64,000 nt of DNA, taken from Diatrype stigma (lineage: Eukaryota > Ascomycota > Sordariomycetes > Xylariales > Diatrypaceae). The notes below the pieces were generated by a model. It did not search any database. It was not told the origin of the DNA and saw nothing but the letters and a program-made list of their open reading frames with translations. Shown here piece by piece: positions 1 to 11,001 of the stretch. The translations under genes and the position numbers were made by a program. Numbering within the stretch: position 1 is the first letter of the stretch; every line of letters starts with the position of its first letter. Location: assembly GCA_022225965.2 (NCBI GenBank), contig JAKJXP020000024.1, forward strand, positions 1 through 64,000, in the 5' to 3' direction.

Positions 1-2
1 TT

Positions 3-1148
3 GTGTTTTTTTCCCCCCCCCCCCCCCCCCCCCTTCCTTCCGTGCGTACTGACCATGCCGTGTGGGGAAAGCATGTCTGGATCACGATGGTATTGATGAG
101 TAGTTTCTTCGCCTGTATTAAGATGACGCTACTTTTCTTCTACAAGCGACTCTTCCTTGTGTCGCATAGCTCACCACTAAGCATCTTCTGGTGGGCCAAC
201 TTCGTCTACGTCGTCCTCTGGTTCTTCGGCAGTACGAGTTTTTACCTCTTTCAATGCAAGCCCGTTCAGTGGTACTTCATCCGATACTTCCAGCGTTACC
301 AGCACCTACCGATTCCTGGGGATATGAAGGGCGAGTGTAACGTCACGACCGTACTGAATGTCGCGCTACCTTTGATATTCAGCCTCTTATCCGATTTCAG
401 CCTCTTGTTACTACCAATCTGGGCTATCTCCAGGTTAAGACTCAACAAGAGCAAGAAGCGTGGCCTCATGGCTGTGTTCGGCATTGGTCTAGTTGCCTGT
501 GTCCTTGAACTGGCTCGTGTCTTAGTTCTCGTTATTCATACCGACGATCAAGACGATACAAGCTGTGAGTTCATATTACAGCACCTTTTGAATACTCGTG
601 TTGATGTGGCGGGGGTGTTGAAAGAAGCACCTACTTACGCACTGATATGGATAGATGGTGTCGCCGTTTTTCTCATCCTGACCGCAGCCGAAGAGACTAC
701 AGCGATAGTGTGCGCATGTCTTCCCGTGATCGTGCCCCAGATAGTCAGGCAGTACAGGAGGAGGAAGGCTAGCCACAGCTACGTTCACGACTCGAGCGTG
801 GTACAGGGCTCCTCTGGGAAGCGGAGCTCCCGCGGCTTTATGCGTGTCGCCAGCCTGAACCACATGTGGACTGTACCAACGAGCATCAATGCCTCAAAGA
901 TTGATGGTACCCACGACGATGATATTCCCCTGACGCGGGTCGAAATCACAGGGAACCACTCTGCCTCCAAAGGCAGCGACCGAGAACGCCATGATCGTAC
1001 AGGAGAGAATGATAACACCACCCCGTCCTCAACACCGCACGCGCAAGCTACCGACAATAATTCCTGCGCAGAAGCTCCAGCTCCAATAGCGCCGGGTGAT
1101 ATACACGTGCGCACCGATATCCGCATCGACGTGGGGACTGCGGTTTAA
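3..1148 (+). CDS. Fungal rhodopsin-domain (7-TM) integral membrane protein, 5' end cut by the window
   Basis: The reading frame shows five or six hydrophobic helices (about residues 25-47, 60-83, 115-140, 154-178, 210-245) and then a long polar tail. Helix 4 is followed by a basic loop and the family-like stretch LMAVFGIG, and the last helix carries EETTAIVCACLP, typical of the large fungal rhodopsin-domain membrane family (annotated in other fungi as integral membrane or satratoxin-cluster protein 4-like). The function of this family is mostly unknown; plasma membrane location is inferred. The residues before about V14 come from a 21-C homopolymer (13-33), so the true start lies upstream: either the tract is part of an intron acceptor or exon 1 is outside the window. 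The stop is at 1146-1148. The cytoplasmic tail of about 130 residues is rich in S, T, D and R. Confidence 0.75.
   Translation: MFFSPPPPPPLPSVRTDHAVWGKHVWITMVLMSSFFACIKMTLLFFYKRLFLVSHSSPLSIFWWANFVYVVLWFFGSTSFYLFQCKPVQWYFIRYFQRYQHLPIPGDMKGECNVTTVLNVALPLIFSLLSDFSLLLLPIWAISRLRLNKSKKRGLMAVFGIGLVACVLELARVLVLVIHTDDQDDTSCEFILQHLLNTRVDVAGVLKEAPTYALIWIDGVAVFLILTAAEETTAIVCACLPVIVPQIVRQYRRRKASHSYVHDSSVVQGSSGKRSSRGFMRVASLNHMWTVPTSINASKIDGTHDDDIPLTRVEITGNHSASKGSDRERHDRTGENDNTTPSSTPHAQATDNNSCAEAPAPIAPGDIHVRTDIRIDVGTAV
13..33. repeat. 21-nt poly-C tract
   Basis: There is an uninterrupted run of C from 13 to 33 preceded by T-rich sequence. It may be the polypyrimidine part of an intron 3' end, or a homopolymer whose length is unreliable in assembly. 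It makes the N-terminus of the adjoining protein uncertain. Confidence 0.9.
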
Positions 1149-2252
1149 GTGAAATGATAGACTAGACACTGGTGTCATCAACTGTCCGGGATATATAATC
1201 AAAGTCCATGCGTTTTCCAACTCGTAACAACTGTTGGAATAGAAATTTACCATCTCGTATTCATACGACCTTCATATATATATTCGTGGTCCGCGATCAT
1301 TTCCACCGGGGCGCTTTATCATTCTTGATATTTCCTAAGATACCCCATAATTGCAGTTAGCACCACGGGTCTTGCATGGAACATAAGCCAACTAGATAAT
1401 GATGGTATCATATGGTGCTTGTATCGGCGTAGTTGAAACGAGGCAGTAATCCACGGCCACTGGATTAATCTACCTAGCGAAAGGGTTCTCTATCTATGTA
1501 TATCAGAAGTTTCAAGCTCACATCGTTTCATCATTTGCTCCTTTTTGGAAATATTCCAGGTGGTGAGAGGACAGAGGTAGGACGGCAAGTTACTATCTAG
1601 AAATTCTTGAGTGCCCCCCTTGTGACTGCCTAGAAACTTTCACCTTATTCGTAAGGACACGTCTTGTCACCGCCTGCTACATTGACTTTCCGTGTGGTCT
1701 TTTTAACCCTGTTGACTTAGGCCCAAAATGACAGAGCTCGAAGCTTAAACAGGTAGAATCCTGAGCCAGTCCGTTTCATAAGCAAGTAGAATTTTCTTCG
1801 ACCTTTGTCATTGTAGCTTGACTGGGCCGTTCGTTGAGAATACGGCGTAGCTCTTCGATGAAGTTGAATCCGTTCGCGGTTCCGAGCGAGCAACTATTGT
1901 CACCAAGTCTATAACGAGATAGATTGGTCCTCATAGGTTAATAACTTCTTGCTCGAACAGGCCAAACTATTCTTTGTCAGTCTGTAGTGTGTGAAACTGT
2001 GAAGAGCGCATTACCACTTGTCTTTCCTTTCCACCCACATTCTTGATATGCAACAACTAATGGATGGGGGATTTCAATAGGTCGTGATCTGCTAATATCC
2101 GCCATGTACTATATCCTTTCATTGATTGGAATGTCAATTACCCCTATCATACCCCTGCTGCCCGAATACCATGTAGTGAAGGGTGTATCAGAATCCATGG
2201 CAAAATTTCGCCGTTTCTCCGTTAAGCTATTGCGAAGGGCTTTGGGGTTATT
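1149..2252. other. Intergenic, no supported gene
   Basis: Both strands have only short open stretches with no recognisable domain. I looked here for a Walker A segment that would complete the AAA-ATPase fragment that follows and did not find one. Confidence 0.5.
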
Positions 2253-2870
2253 GTGACGACTATGGCAAGAGGACTGAAGTGTGGCGATATTGGGACTGAA
2301 CCCGAGGAGGTTGAAGAATACTTGGAGTCCGTCTTTCATCGTTGGGGAATCTGGGATTGTGTCATGCTCGACGAGACCGAAGTTTTCCTTGAGCAGCGCT
2401 CCCGGCAGGACTTAAATCGGAACACGCTCGTGTCCGTCTTCCTATGCGCCCTCGAGTACTATGGAGGCATCCTGATCCTCACCACGAACCGCGTCGGGGC
2501 TTTCGATGAGGCCTTTAAGTCACGTATACAGTTAGCGCTATGCTACGAGATATTGAAGGGTCATGAGCGCAAGCAGATCTGGCGCAACTTCATGCGCGGG
2601 CGGGCTTTAGGGCTGGGTGAGCCTGATAGCATTGACTTCGGAAATACCACGCTTCACTTGGGTGATTTGGCTAGCTACTCGATGAACGGGCGCCGGATAC
2701 GGAACTCGACTACGACAGAGCGGCAGCTTGCTAAGTGCAAGAAGAAGAAGATGACATTCACGTATCTGAAGAGCGCGACCACCGTCGCGGAGGTGTTCGA
2801 TAAGTGTTTGGCCGATGTGCGGAAAGGTGATGTTGAGGATCAGGAGACCGGGGGTAGAGGCGAAGATTGA
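2253..2870 (+). pseudogene. AAA-ATPase C-terminal remnant (Walker B, sensor 1 and arginine region only)
   Basis: The 205-residue frame matches the second half of the AAA module in the large fungal AAA-ATPase family. It begins near CGDIGTEPEEVEEYLE, then has Walker B CVMLDETEVFLEQR (residues about 36-49), sensor 1 ILILTTNRVGAFDEAFKSRI (about 74-93), and a sensor-2-like NGRRIRN near residue 145. The P-loop (GPPGxGKT) that should lie roughly 40-60 residues upstream is absent from all three plus frames nearby, and the usual long N-terminal domain is missing too. Walker B reads DET where DEA is usual. The tail after NGRRIRN looks scrambled relative to the family, ending in a charged stretch. Without a nucleotide-binding loop it should not be an active ATPase. 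I read it as a truncated gene; a missed upstream exon cannot be fully excluded. Confidence 0.65.
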
Positions 2871-4184
2871 AGATACTTAGATGACTTCATGGCTCGGGCT
2901 GATTGTATACGGTAAGTAAGTATAGGGGGTATATAAGTGCGCAATAGATTACATTACTAGCAGGTGGATTATTCAATCCTTCATTTGTATCATATCAGCA
3001 ATGTTGGTGAATATATGAATGGAAGCGCCAAATTATGTATTGGTATCCATTGCATCAAGAGTACTTCACACACCCTATAGGGGAAGAGATGTGTACCAGA
3101 TATGTAGTCCTCCCCATCCGATGTGTAGATGGAGAGTGGTGGTCGGCCACTCGGCCCCTCAGCCCGTCGCCGCCCGTTCAGCCTGCAGTCCCGCAACCTC
3201 GCCAGAGGCTCAATACCCAGGATGGGAAGGATGGGCAAGCACTTCGAGTCTTCGACAACGTGCTTGCTGCATATGCACGCGTACATGCACGCAGACACGA
3301 CATGGCCGACATACCTATGGCGCATTCCATTTCTGCGAATCCAGTCCGGCTCAATACGTTGTTGGTCCGGCCCTGGCATTGAGTTGCATCAGTGATATTA
3401 CCGTGCCCCCCAACCTAGGCACACGCCTATGTTACCCCAACACCACTTGGATAATGTGACGCCGGCCTTTCCCCACACGTTGCAGAATAACCGTACCTAG
3501 CGGTTGTTATAACTTCGCCTCCGACGTCTCCAAGAACGGGTCTCTGTTTCCCATATTGCTCTACGTCCGAGCCTCCCAAGGAACGAGGGGCAATGCAGTG
3601 TCAGCCGTTACAAATAGGCGGGGCGACGATGTTGATGCGGGGTTGATGGGCACAGAGACGCGCTAAGTCTCGGGACGGGGCAAGACGTGACCATTCGGAG
3701 AACGAGGAGAACCGAACAAAGATAATCTTTGCGGATATCTTACAGGGAATTGGGAATTGGGCGAGCTAGATTCCTAGCCCGGACTTAGTATTGGATGATT
3801 ACCGTGACTAAACGGGGCCGGCACGCTTCGGCAGTCGTAGCCATGTCTCGTAGTGCCTCATAGTGCTTCCATAGCGCCTCCTATTTTATAGATTCCTGGT
3901 TAGTATGTGTGGGATTACGTGCATGTCGTGGCCAACGTCAGGAGATGCTACTTCCTCGAGCTTTCCCAAGTATTATGTGATATATCCGGGGCGGGTTCCT
4001 GCCCATCCTCCCCTCATCATAAGAAGATTGTGTTCTTCGGCTAAATCTGTACCTGAAGGACGACCTTTGTAACCTTGTAAACTCTAACAAGACGTGAGAG
4101 TATACTGGTTCGACCACCTACCTCACCCCTCACCCAACAAGTCGATTATTTTCCAACCGCTTCATTCTACGTGTAGCACCAAAC
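2871..4184. other. Intergenic, no supported gene
   Basis: Overlapping open frames exist on both strands at about 2990-3460, but none has a recognisable domain, and all frames in the GC-richer part stay open together, which is typical of chance. The last 60 bases before the next gene are C/T-rich, a common fungal core-promoter feature. Confidence 0.5.
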
Positions 4185-5575
4185 ATGCCAGCGAACAAGC
4201 AACGCCCTCCTTTTCGTGCGGAGCACATGGGCTCGTTGCTCCGACCGGCGAACCTAACCGCGAAGCGTGTGCAGCTGGACAATGCAAAAGCCCTCGAAAT
4301 TGCACAGGACAAGGAGCTTCATGAGATTGAGGACCAGTCTATCAAAGACATAGTTAAGCTGCAGCTCGATCTCAACTACCACGCCCTGAACGATGGGGAA
4401 TACCGTCGCCACCAGTTCTGGGGTACCTTCTTCCCCAATCTCGAAGGCTTCGAGGAGATCCAGAATCCTTCGTGGGACATGTTCCGCATGTATGTGCCAG
4501 ATATTGCCGCGTTCAGTACGTCTCGATCTCTCTCCCTTACCAATAGCCCTCCCCTCTTGCAACAGTATTTCTGTACCCAGATTCGTATTCTAATAAGCGC
4601 GCTTCAGCCGAATCCGGTCATAAGCCAGGCGAGACTATCGTGTGTACCGGCAAGATCAAGCATAAGGGATCCTCGTATCTCCATGACTGGCTTTACCTCA
4701 AGGGCTTGGTTCCTCCGGAGCGAGTGAAAGAGCTGAAGATCACCTTGGCCGCGCCAGAATGGTACCACTTGCGGTACAAGGACGGGAAGGCGTACCCTAA
4801 GGACGTATATGCCAACGATGCGGAATATTTCGCCGACATTGCCGTTGCGTATCGCACCGAGCTCCAAATTCTGTACGATAACGGGTGCCGGAACGTGACT
4901 ATCGATGATCCCAACCTCGCATGTGAGCTATCCCCCGTTTTCCTCAAGGCTACAAAGAAGACCAATGAAGAAAGATGAAACTGATCATTGCCAACCACTC
5001 GGAAAACCGCAGACTTCTGCTCCGAGAAAATGCTCACAGGCTTTAAGGAGAACGGCGAAGACGTCGACGCGCTCTTCGACTCGTACCTGAAGCTGTACAA
5101 CGACTGCATCGCGTCGCGGCCGGCGGATCTGCACGTGGGGATCCACCTGTGCCGGGGCAACTTCGCCAACAGCCGGCACTTCTCCGAGGGCGGGTACGAC
5201 CGCATCGCGACGAAGCTGTTCAACGAGATCGACATCGACACGTACTTCCTCGAGTACGACACGGAGCGGGCGGGCACGTTCGAGCCCCTCAAGGAGCTGC
5301 CGCCCCACAAGAACGTCGTCCTCGGCGTCATCACCAGCAAGTTCTCCCAGCTCGAGGACCTGGCCCAGATGCGCGAGCGCGTCTTCGCCGCCGCCGACGT
5401 CATCGCCCAAGGCGCCGGCCAGACCCGCGAGGAGGCCCTTCAGCGCATCGGCGTCAGCCCCCAGTGCGGCTTCGCCAGCCACCACCTCGGCAACGCCATC
5501 ACGTGGGACGACATGGTCGCGAAGCTGAAGCTGGTGCGGCAGCTGGCCGACTCCATCTGGCCGGGCGAGCCGTGA
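4185..5575 (+). CDS. Cobalamin-independent methionine synthase (MetE C-terminal domain)-like protein
   Basis: Three exons fit frame and splice signals: 4185-4515, 4566-4922 and 5013-5575, giving 416 residues. The protein is a stand-alone UROD/MetE-like barrel, about half the size of full MetE. It lacks the N-terminal half and resembles the short fungal and bacterial (YxjG/YxjH-type) relatives. Zinc/thiol-site motifs are visible: HLCRGN in exon 3 and SPQCGF near the C-terminus, with an acidic EYDTE between them. The start MPANKQRPPFRAEHMGSLLRP is family-like. Introns are 50 and 90 nt with GTACGT and GTGAGC donors, and the joined sequence across intron 2 (DDPNLA/YFCSEKM) is well conserved. The likely role is methyl transfer to a thiol such as homocysteine in the cytosol. 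The methyl donor of this subfamily is not established, so assigning methionine synthesis would be inference. Confidence 0.85.
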
Positions 5576-6206
5576 TGGTGGAAATGAAGGTGCTTACACA
5601 CAGGTATACAGACCCAAGTGCCAAATAGTCACGATGAGATGGGCCAAACTGGGTAAAAAAAGAACAAGAGGGAAACGATTATGTGGAGGGAAAGGGGGAA
5701 CAGATAACAGGGCATAACTCAACTTTAATATAATTGTGTAGTCAAATTAGCATGGCTTACTAGGCAGTCATCAAGCTCAACCTTGATGGCTTACTATGAT
5801 CCACACCACCTCGGTCCACGAATATACTCATTGGTCAAACTCAGGTGTCACAACATCTCCATGCTGCCTTAGGTTGATCTTGTCCCCCATTTTTGATAAT
5901 ACACGGACTCATCCACTAGTTCGCTGGAACCATTCCCCTTTTCCCAGTAACCTTAAGGTGCATAGCATCCGCCCCCCTTTAACCCCGCCCCACAAGGAAA
6001 CATACCCATCAACACTATTCCCACAACAGGAAGTAGTATCTCGCAAATGGACACACTCAAGTTGCGGGTATAACCTCCTTCTCCTTGACATAGTCCCTTG
6101 AAGCTTCGCCAGCTGGTGTCACCATGGTCATTCCTGGGATTTTACCAACTTTCTCGCAAAATTCTAGTTCCTGCGATACACTCAATCGCAACATCCCCAG
6201 ACAGTT
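5576..6206. other. Intergenic, no supported gene
   Basis: This is the 3' flank of the MetE-like gene, with short A-rich and T-rich runs. No domain or RNA gene was recognised on either strand. Confidence 0.5.
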
Positions 6207-6860
6207 TCAGGTATCTTCCCAAACGTCGACGCTTTGTCTTACGACATAAATTGCTGTAATCTGGGCTCCAATGTCTTCCTGGAAGCGTTTCGGTGTTGAG
6301 CTTTGGGTGCCGCTCGCGTTGTTGTAGGACTTATGTGATTTCGAGTTGCACTGTAAGCTATAGCAGATCATGGAGACAGAGGCAGAACCAGTTATGTAGC
6401 AAGTACCTATGAGGAGCCCTGGGGGGGCCATTTCAACCAGTCCATGGGGCATCCGCGCGAGAACATCGAGTTTCTCAGTCTTGAAGTACCGCCACCATGC
6501 CAACGAAGCCTTCGAGCGATGACTCCCAGTGCGACCGTGAAGATGATGAAACCTATTTCGATAATCATGTAGATCAATCGGCAACACGATACCTGAATCG
6601 TCTCTTTGAGAGTCCTTCCATATCCGCAAAGTAAGAAAGCCATAGTGATAGTTGCAAAGAGAATCAGGCACGCTGATATTAAATTCTCTATGAGGGCGTC
6701 CGCATCTAAGGGAAGTGGAATCAAGTAGGTGGGTATTTGATTGTCCGTTAAATGGGCCAAATAAGCCGATTCTACGGTCTAGTCGAGTGGAGTGATAGCA
6801 TGAGTCGGAAAATGATGATCCAGCAATGATCTCCCCGATCTTGCCATATACCGATGCCCT
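6207..6860 (-). pseudogene. Decayed copy of the local four-TM membrane-protein family
   Basis: Two overlapping minus-strand frames carry one protein broken by a frameshift. The first frame (about 6800 down to 6515) gives AYLAHLTDNQIPTYL and two hydrophobic helices ending VALGVIA. The second frame continues from about 6517 with KASLAWWRYFKTEKLDVLA, another hydrophobic helix and a polar tail ending at 6207. The order matches the intact minus-strand relatives at 18683-19279, 16751-17425 and 23710-24315: Y-[LF]-A, Q-I-x-x-Y near the end of helix 1, then K-A-S-x-A-W, F and L-A before helix 4. A TAG stop at 6781-6779 cuts helix 1 from the rest. I therefore read it as a pseudogene. It lies about 10 kb from the main group, on the same strand. 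The match is by eye and has not been scored. Confidence 0.7.
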
Positions 6861-6995
6861 CACACTAGTCTCTCATGACCTTTACTCGTTATCATGGCAT
6901 GTTATATTCATTTGGGATACGTGTGTAACGTGACTAGCCATAGGCGAAATACTAGTCACCCGAGTAAAATCAAATTATCAACTTGATACAGGCCC

Positions 6996-7946
6996 ATGCC
7001 CAGTCTACATATCTATCTTGAAGGAAGTGTGATGCTCAAGGAACCACCTCTACCCCAGTCACCATATAAACAGCTAGGGCATATGCATATGTACGGAAAA
7101 AAGCACAGATGGAAGTTGAAGAAGCATAATCTGTACGATCATCAGCCCCTTCTGTACGGTACGATCCTCTTCAGGCTCAACGTCAGGTACCAGAAACTCT
7201 CTGTCGCATTCACGAATGCGTATGGCGCTGTGATATGCGCAGCCCATATGTATCGTGCATGCAAGGAAACCTTCAAGCTAAGCAAACCCTGGGAAGACAT
7301 GGAGACCTTAATGTCTATACAGCCAGGAAGCAGTATGTTTGTTGGAGATTCCAATTTTACTGTACTGGACCTGACTGAGTCTTCCGAACAGCGACGCCTC
7401 AGGTTATATTGTCTGACGATGGGAGCCTCGCCGTCTTTATGGGCCGCGAACCGCCGCATGAATCTTCCAGTTGCCACTACCAGTAGTGAAGCTAGAAAGA
7501 AGAAGATCCGGGACATGGCGGTATTTTCTGGATGCTTGCTAAACAAGCTGGAGGACCAAGACGAAGACTATAACTTCAACATGCTAGAGGTTTACTCTCT
7601 CCTGAAACCAGGAAAAGCACAGGGGACGCAATTCAACTCCGTGTCTGACCTAGCGACGCAATTGGAAATACGACTACAGGCGGATTCAAAAGTTTTCAAC
7701 AACAACCTCCTAGCGATTCATTGCCTTGCGATGGAGCGCTTCCGCGTGGTCAAAGATGAGATCGAATCTTTGCTACGCCGGTCACCTTATCCATACTACA
7801 TGCATAAGGCGCATGAAGTCTATAACATTGCATACTATGCAATGGTTCATTCTGCTGGTGCAATGGCTTTGCCAAATTTTGAAAGGGACGGTGTATTGAA
7901 GCTGGCAGGGTATTGTTTCGACTGGGGCCCAGGGCGTAGGAAATAG
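6996..7946 (+). CDS. Hypothetical fungal protein, possibly the C-terminal part of a DUF6604-type protein
   Basis: This is a single uninterrupted 316-residue frame. The stretch from about residue 70 (NAYGAVICAAHMYRACKE), a WEDME segment, then FVGD and a YCLTMGASPS / AANRR segment resembles, from memory, the region after the N-terminal domain in the large fungal DUF6604 proteins. The rest is mainly helical and charged (RKKKIRDM, ERFRVVKDEIESLL). There is no signal peptide, no membrane helix and no catalytic motif I can name. If the assignment is right the gene is a 5'-truncated copy, because DUF6604 proteins are usually much longer and start with a conserved N-terminal domain that is absent here. 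It could also be a short lineage-specific gene. The frame is too long and unbroken to be chance in this base composition, but the family call is tentative. Confidence 0.5.
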   Translation: MPSLHIYLEGSVMLKEPPLPQSPYKQLGHMHMYGKKHRWKLKKHNLYDHQPLLYGTILFRLNVRYQKLSVAFTNAYGAVICAAHMYRACKETFKLSKPWEDMETLMSIQPGSSMFVGDSNFTVLDLTESSEQRRLRLYCLTMGASPSLWAANRRMNLPVATTSSEARKKKIRDMAVFSGCLLNKLEDQDEDYNFNMLEVYSLLKPGKAQGTQFNSVSDLATQLEIRLQADSKVFNNNLLAIHCLAMERFRVVKDEIESLLRRSPYPYYMHKAHEVYNIAYYAMVHSAGAMALPNFERDGVLKLAGYCFDWGPGRRK

Positions 7947-8246
7947 GTATCTCCCTTGGAGACCAAGGGCATATTCATTTGTATCTATAACCTGGCTATC
8001 TTTGAGTAGCGAATTGTTGTTGTAATTATAATTTCATCGAGTGTGTACAGGACAGGTGCTACATATCCAAAGAGAATGTGGTCAAGAAGTATGGCAATGA
8101 GCGTGAAAGAATATAATACTCCCAAGATGAATAGCTTGCGGCCACGATTACTCTGGCACCAAGCCCCTATAGGCGTTTGTTAATACGAAGCTCGAACATT
8201 GTTTGATTGAGACGCGCAGCTTCGGATTGACCAAATCATATACAGG

Positions 8247-10011
8247 TTACTGAACCTTGAGAAGAGGGCCCTGGTTCTGGAGGCCAGCCCAGTCGGTGAT
8301 GGTGTGGGGTTTGGTCTCCCCAAGAATAGGGGGTAGGATCTTCGGCTCAATGGTGGTCGGTCTAGTGACGCTAAGTACTTTGCCACGGGCGTCTACAGCC
8401 TCAGCGAAGACCCCCAGCAGTTTCGCATGGGGCGTTTGCAGCTGTGTTTCGAAACTCGTGCGGTAAGCCTCGCCGAGAAGTGTCTTGCCACCATAGCCAT
8501 CGCCGCCATGAGCATAGAAGCGCCAGAGCTTGGTCTCAGTGTCGCCATTCCAGCTGGCATAGAGCGTGGTGCCGTCGTCGGAGCTCAGCGCCGCGATGGC
8601 GGGCTCCTCGTTCGGCAGGCCGGTCCAGTTGTAGCGGAAGGCGCGGTAGTTCTCGGCGGCGACGCCGAGGATTCCCGAGTCCACATATGCATGGAAGATC
8701 GGCGTTCCTTTGGGAAGATACTCGGTTAGGGCGCCTTCGGAGCCCCAGTTCACGAGGACGTTGCCATTAGGAAGCACCTGCGTAGAACCCTGTGACTTGG
8801 AAAGAAGGCCGTCCGGGGGCAGGTAGTCTTGCACCAGTTCGGCCTCCCAGGACGTCGTGTTGAGCTTAAGGATCTTGCCGCTGCTGGTGGGCGCGGTGTG
8901 GACCTCGTGACCGCCGCCGTGCTCGGTGCCATGCGCGCTGTTGTCGTAGAGGCTGATAACCTCGATGTCGTCGTACTGTTCCAGCCAGCGAGCGTGATGC
9001 TGGAAGCAGAAGGTCGCGTTCTTGGGGACGTGGAACGAACTGGCCTTTCCGTCGAGCTTCCAGATGATGCTACCGTCGGTTCCGTTGATCTTATGAATAC
9101 TGCAGGCATCACGGGCGGAGATCAAGTAGTTTCCCTCGGCGTCCTTGTCGACGCTGTTGATGTGGAAATAGTCCCATGCGTCGGAACTGTTGTAGCCCGA
9201 ACCCGCTTGTCCAGGATTGATGGGCAGAATGGCCTCTACATGGGACATTCAGGTCAGCTAAATCCAGAGGGATAGCTACCAATCACCACGATGCTACTGA
9301 CCATCAGGTGAAACATGGTCGAGACTGCTCCATTCGAACAGGACTTCCCCGGTTGCGATATCCAGCTCTAACTCATTGTCAGCCTCTACCTCTCTGCATT
9401 GGGATACATGCCGAGCTAGAACGGGGCGGGACGCAATCACCTTGGATGATAGCATTGACAATCCACTGCTGTTCGGGACTGGCTCCCCAGGGAGTGAGAT
9501 CTCGCGGCACGGGCTGGTAGATCTGGATGAGGCCGGTCTTCTCGTCGATGATGATGAACTCGTGCTTATCGACCAGCTTGTGGCGGCCGGCGCGCAGCTC
9601 GCGGATGGTCTCGTAGTGGCGGTCCATGAAGGTGATGTGACCATGACCGTGGCCGTACCCGGGGTTGTGGTCGCCCTCGAAGCTGAAGAGCACGTCCTGG
9701 CCGTCCCAGCGCCCGGCCTGGAAGTTGGTCGACCAGATGCTGTAGATGCCGTAGCCGGACCAGACGAGGTCCCCGTCGTCGCGGAAGATGTAAGGGCCGG
9801 CCTGCCGCGGGCCGTGCTGCTCGGTCGGCGTGTCCGGCAGGCCGGCGAATGGCGCCACGAACAGGTAGCCCTGCTCGACGTCGCGGGTCGCCGGGATGGT
9901 GATGTTCAGCCGCGGCGGGTTCAGATCGGGCCGCGACCGGAACTGCCAATCAGCGTTGGCTAGGTGGGCGACGGTGCTGCAAAGCACGGCGGCGCTCCAA
10001 GTGCCTCTCAT
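8247..10011 (-). CDS. Secreted arylsulfotransferase (ASST)-like protein
   Basis: Three exons fit: 10011-9441, about 9391-9302 and 9235-8247, giving about 549 residues; the first acceptor could equally be 9385. The N-terminus MRGTWSAAVLCSTVAHLANA is a signal peptide. Family features are the blocks GPYIFRDDGDLVWSGYG, GHGHGHI, HEFIIIDEKTG, ELDIATGEVLFEWSSLDHV and, across intron 2, WDYFHINSVDKDAEGNYLISARDA, followed by a repeated W-containing beta-propeller-like pattern (ENYRAFRYNWTGLPNEEPAI). This matches the fungal ASST family, related to bacterial arylsulfate sulfotransferases that move sulfate between phenols. Whether fungal members keep that activity is not known. Several N-glycosylation sequons (NSSD, NGTD, NATF, NTTS, NWTG) agree with secretion. 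It is transcribed divergently from the MFS exporter at 11002, with about 990 bp between them. Confidence 0.82.
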
Positions 10012-11001
10012 GGTGGGATCCGACGACCGAAGGCAGCGGGGTTAGCGCTGGATGCGTCAGCCGTTGACTCCATGGCTCTAAAGTTTAGAAGGGTACATCA
10101 ACCTTGGTGTATAACAAAAACCCTAGATAGCCCCTCTTAATTTGAGTGTGTCGACTCTTGAAAATGTCGATTTTATGTAGCGTATGATTACAGAATATAG
10201 AGCATGTGAAACCGATTCGGGGGGGTCTTTGAGCATAGAGAAATCCTGTTCCGACTTGAATGATATTTATTTCTATCCTAATTGTACGGCCCTTAGTCAA
10301 CGATGACGCCATGGTGTATTGCATCATTGCGGGAAGTCGGTATAATCGAAGTCCTGGGCAGGATCGTGGCATAGAGCGGTACACCCAAGCGGCTTAATTG
10401 CATGTAGTATCATGATCGACCGCGTGAGCCATCCGTCAATGGGATAAGCCGTCCGCCAATAAAGAAACGACGATGAATGTAGTATAAGTATTAAGGGGAC
10501 ACTAACTATAGTGTGGTGTAGATTCAGTCCTGTGATGTGCTACAGGGGCACAATCACACCATCGTTGACTTGTCCAGCTTGTATGAGTAAACTCCAATCA
10601 CATACCAAAATAACGAACTGTGCAAGAGTGAGATTGAATCTAAACTTGCGTGATGCCGAAAAGAGAGGATATCCTCTTCGAAGGGCCAATCAGACCTACC
10701 CCCCTTGGAAGCGATCGCCCTTCCGCGACGGGTTGTTTTTCATAGAACTACACATCATCAGAAAAATTCCATTGTCGAGGCTATGCATCTGACAAGCTGT
10801 GCTATTTATGCATATATCGAAGTTGAAACCCGATCGTCAATATGTGTGCACCAAGATGATCTAGGTCACTCCTGTCCACAACGTAAATTTGCAGATCGCA
10901 AGATCCAATGACTATCGGCAGTAATCAATCACGGCCAAGCTCTTACATTCTATAGAAATATCAATTACTGCACTATAGCTATAGCCACTCTTTATCTAGG
11001 A
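10012..11001. promoter_or_regulatory. Shared divergent intergenic region between ASST-like and MFS genes
   Basis: No gene is supported on either strand. The 990 bp holds the promoters of two divergent genes. I see no clear TATA element close to either start and no strong repeat. Co-regulation of the pair is an inference from layout only. Confidence 0.4.

Noticed and set aside
2990..3459. Open frames on both strands of more than 100 codons
   Set aside because: No recognisable domain, no supporting splice or start context, and several frames are open at once.
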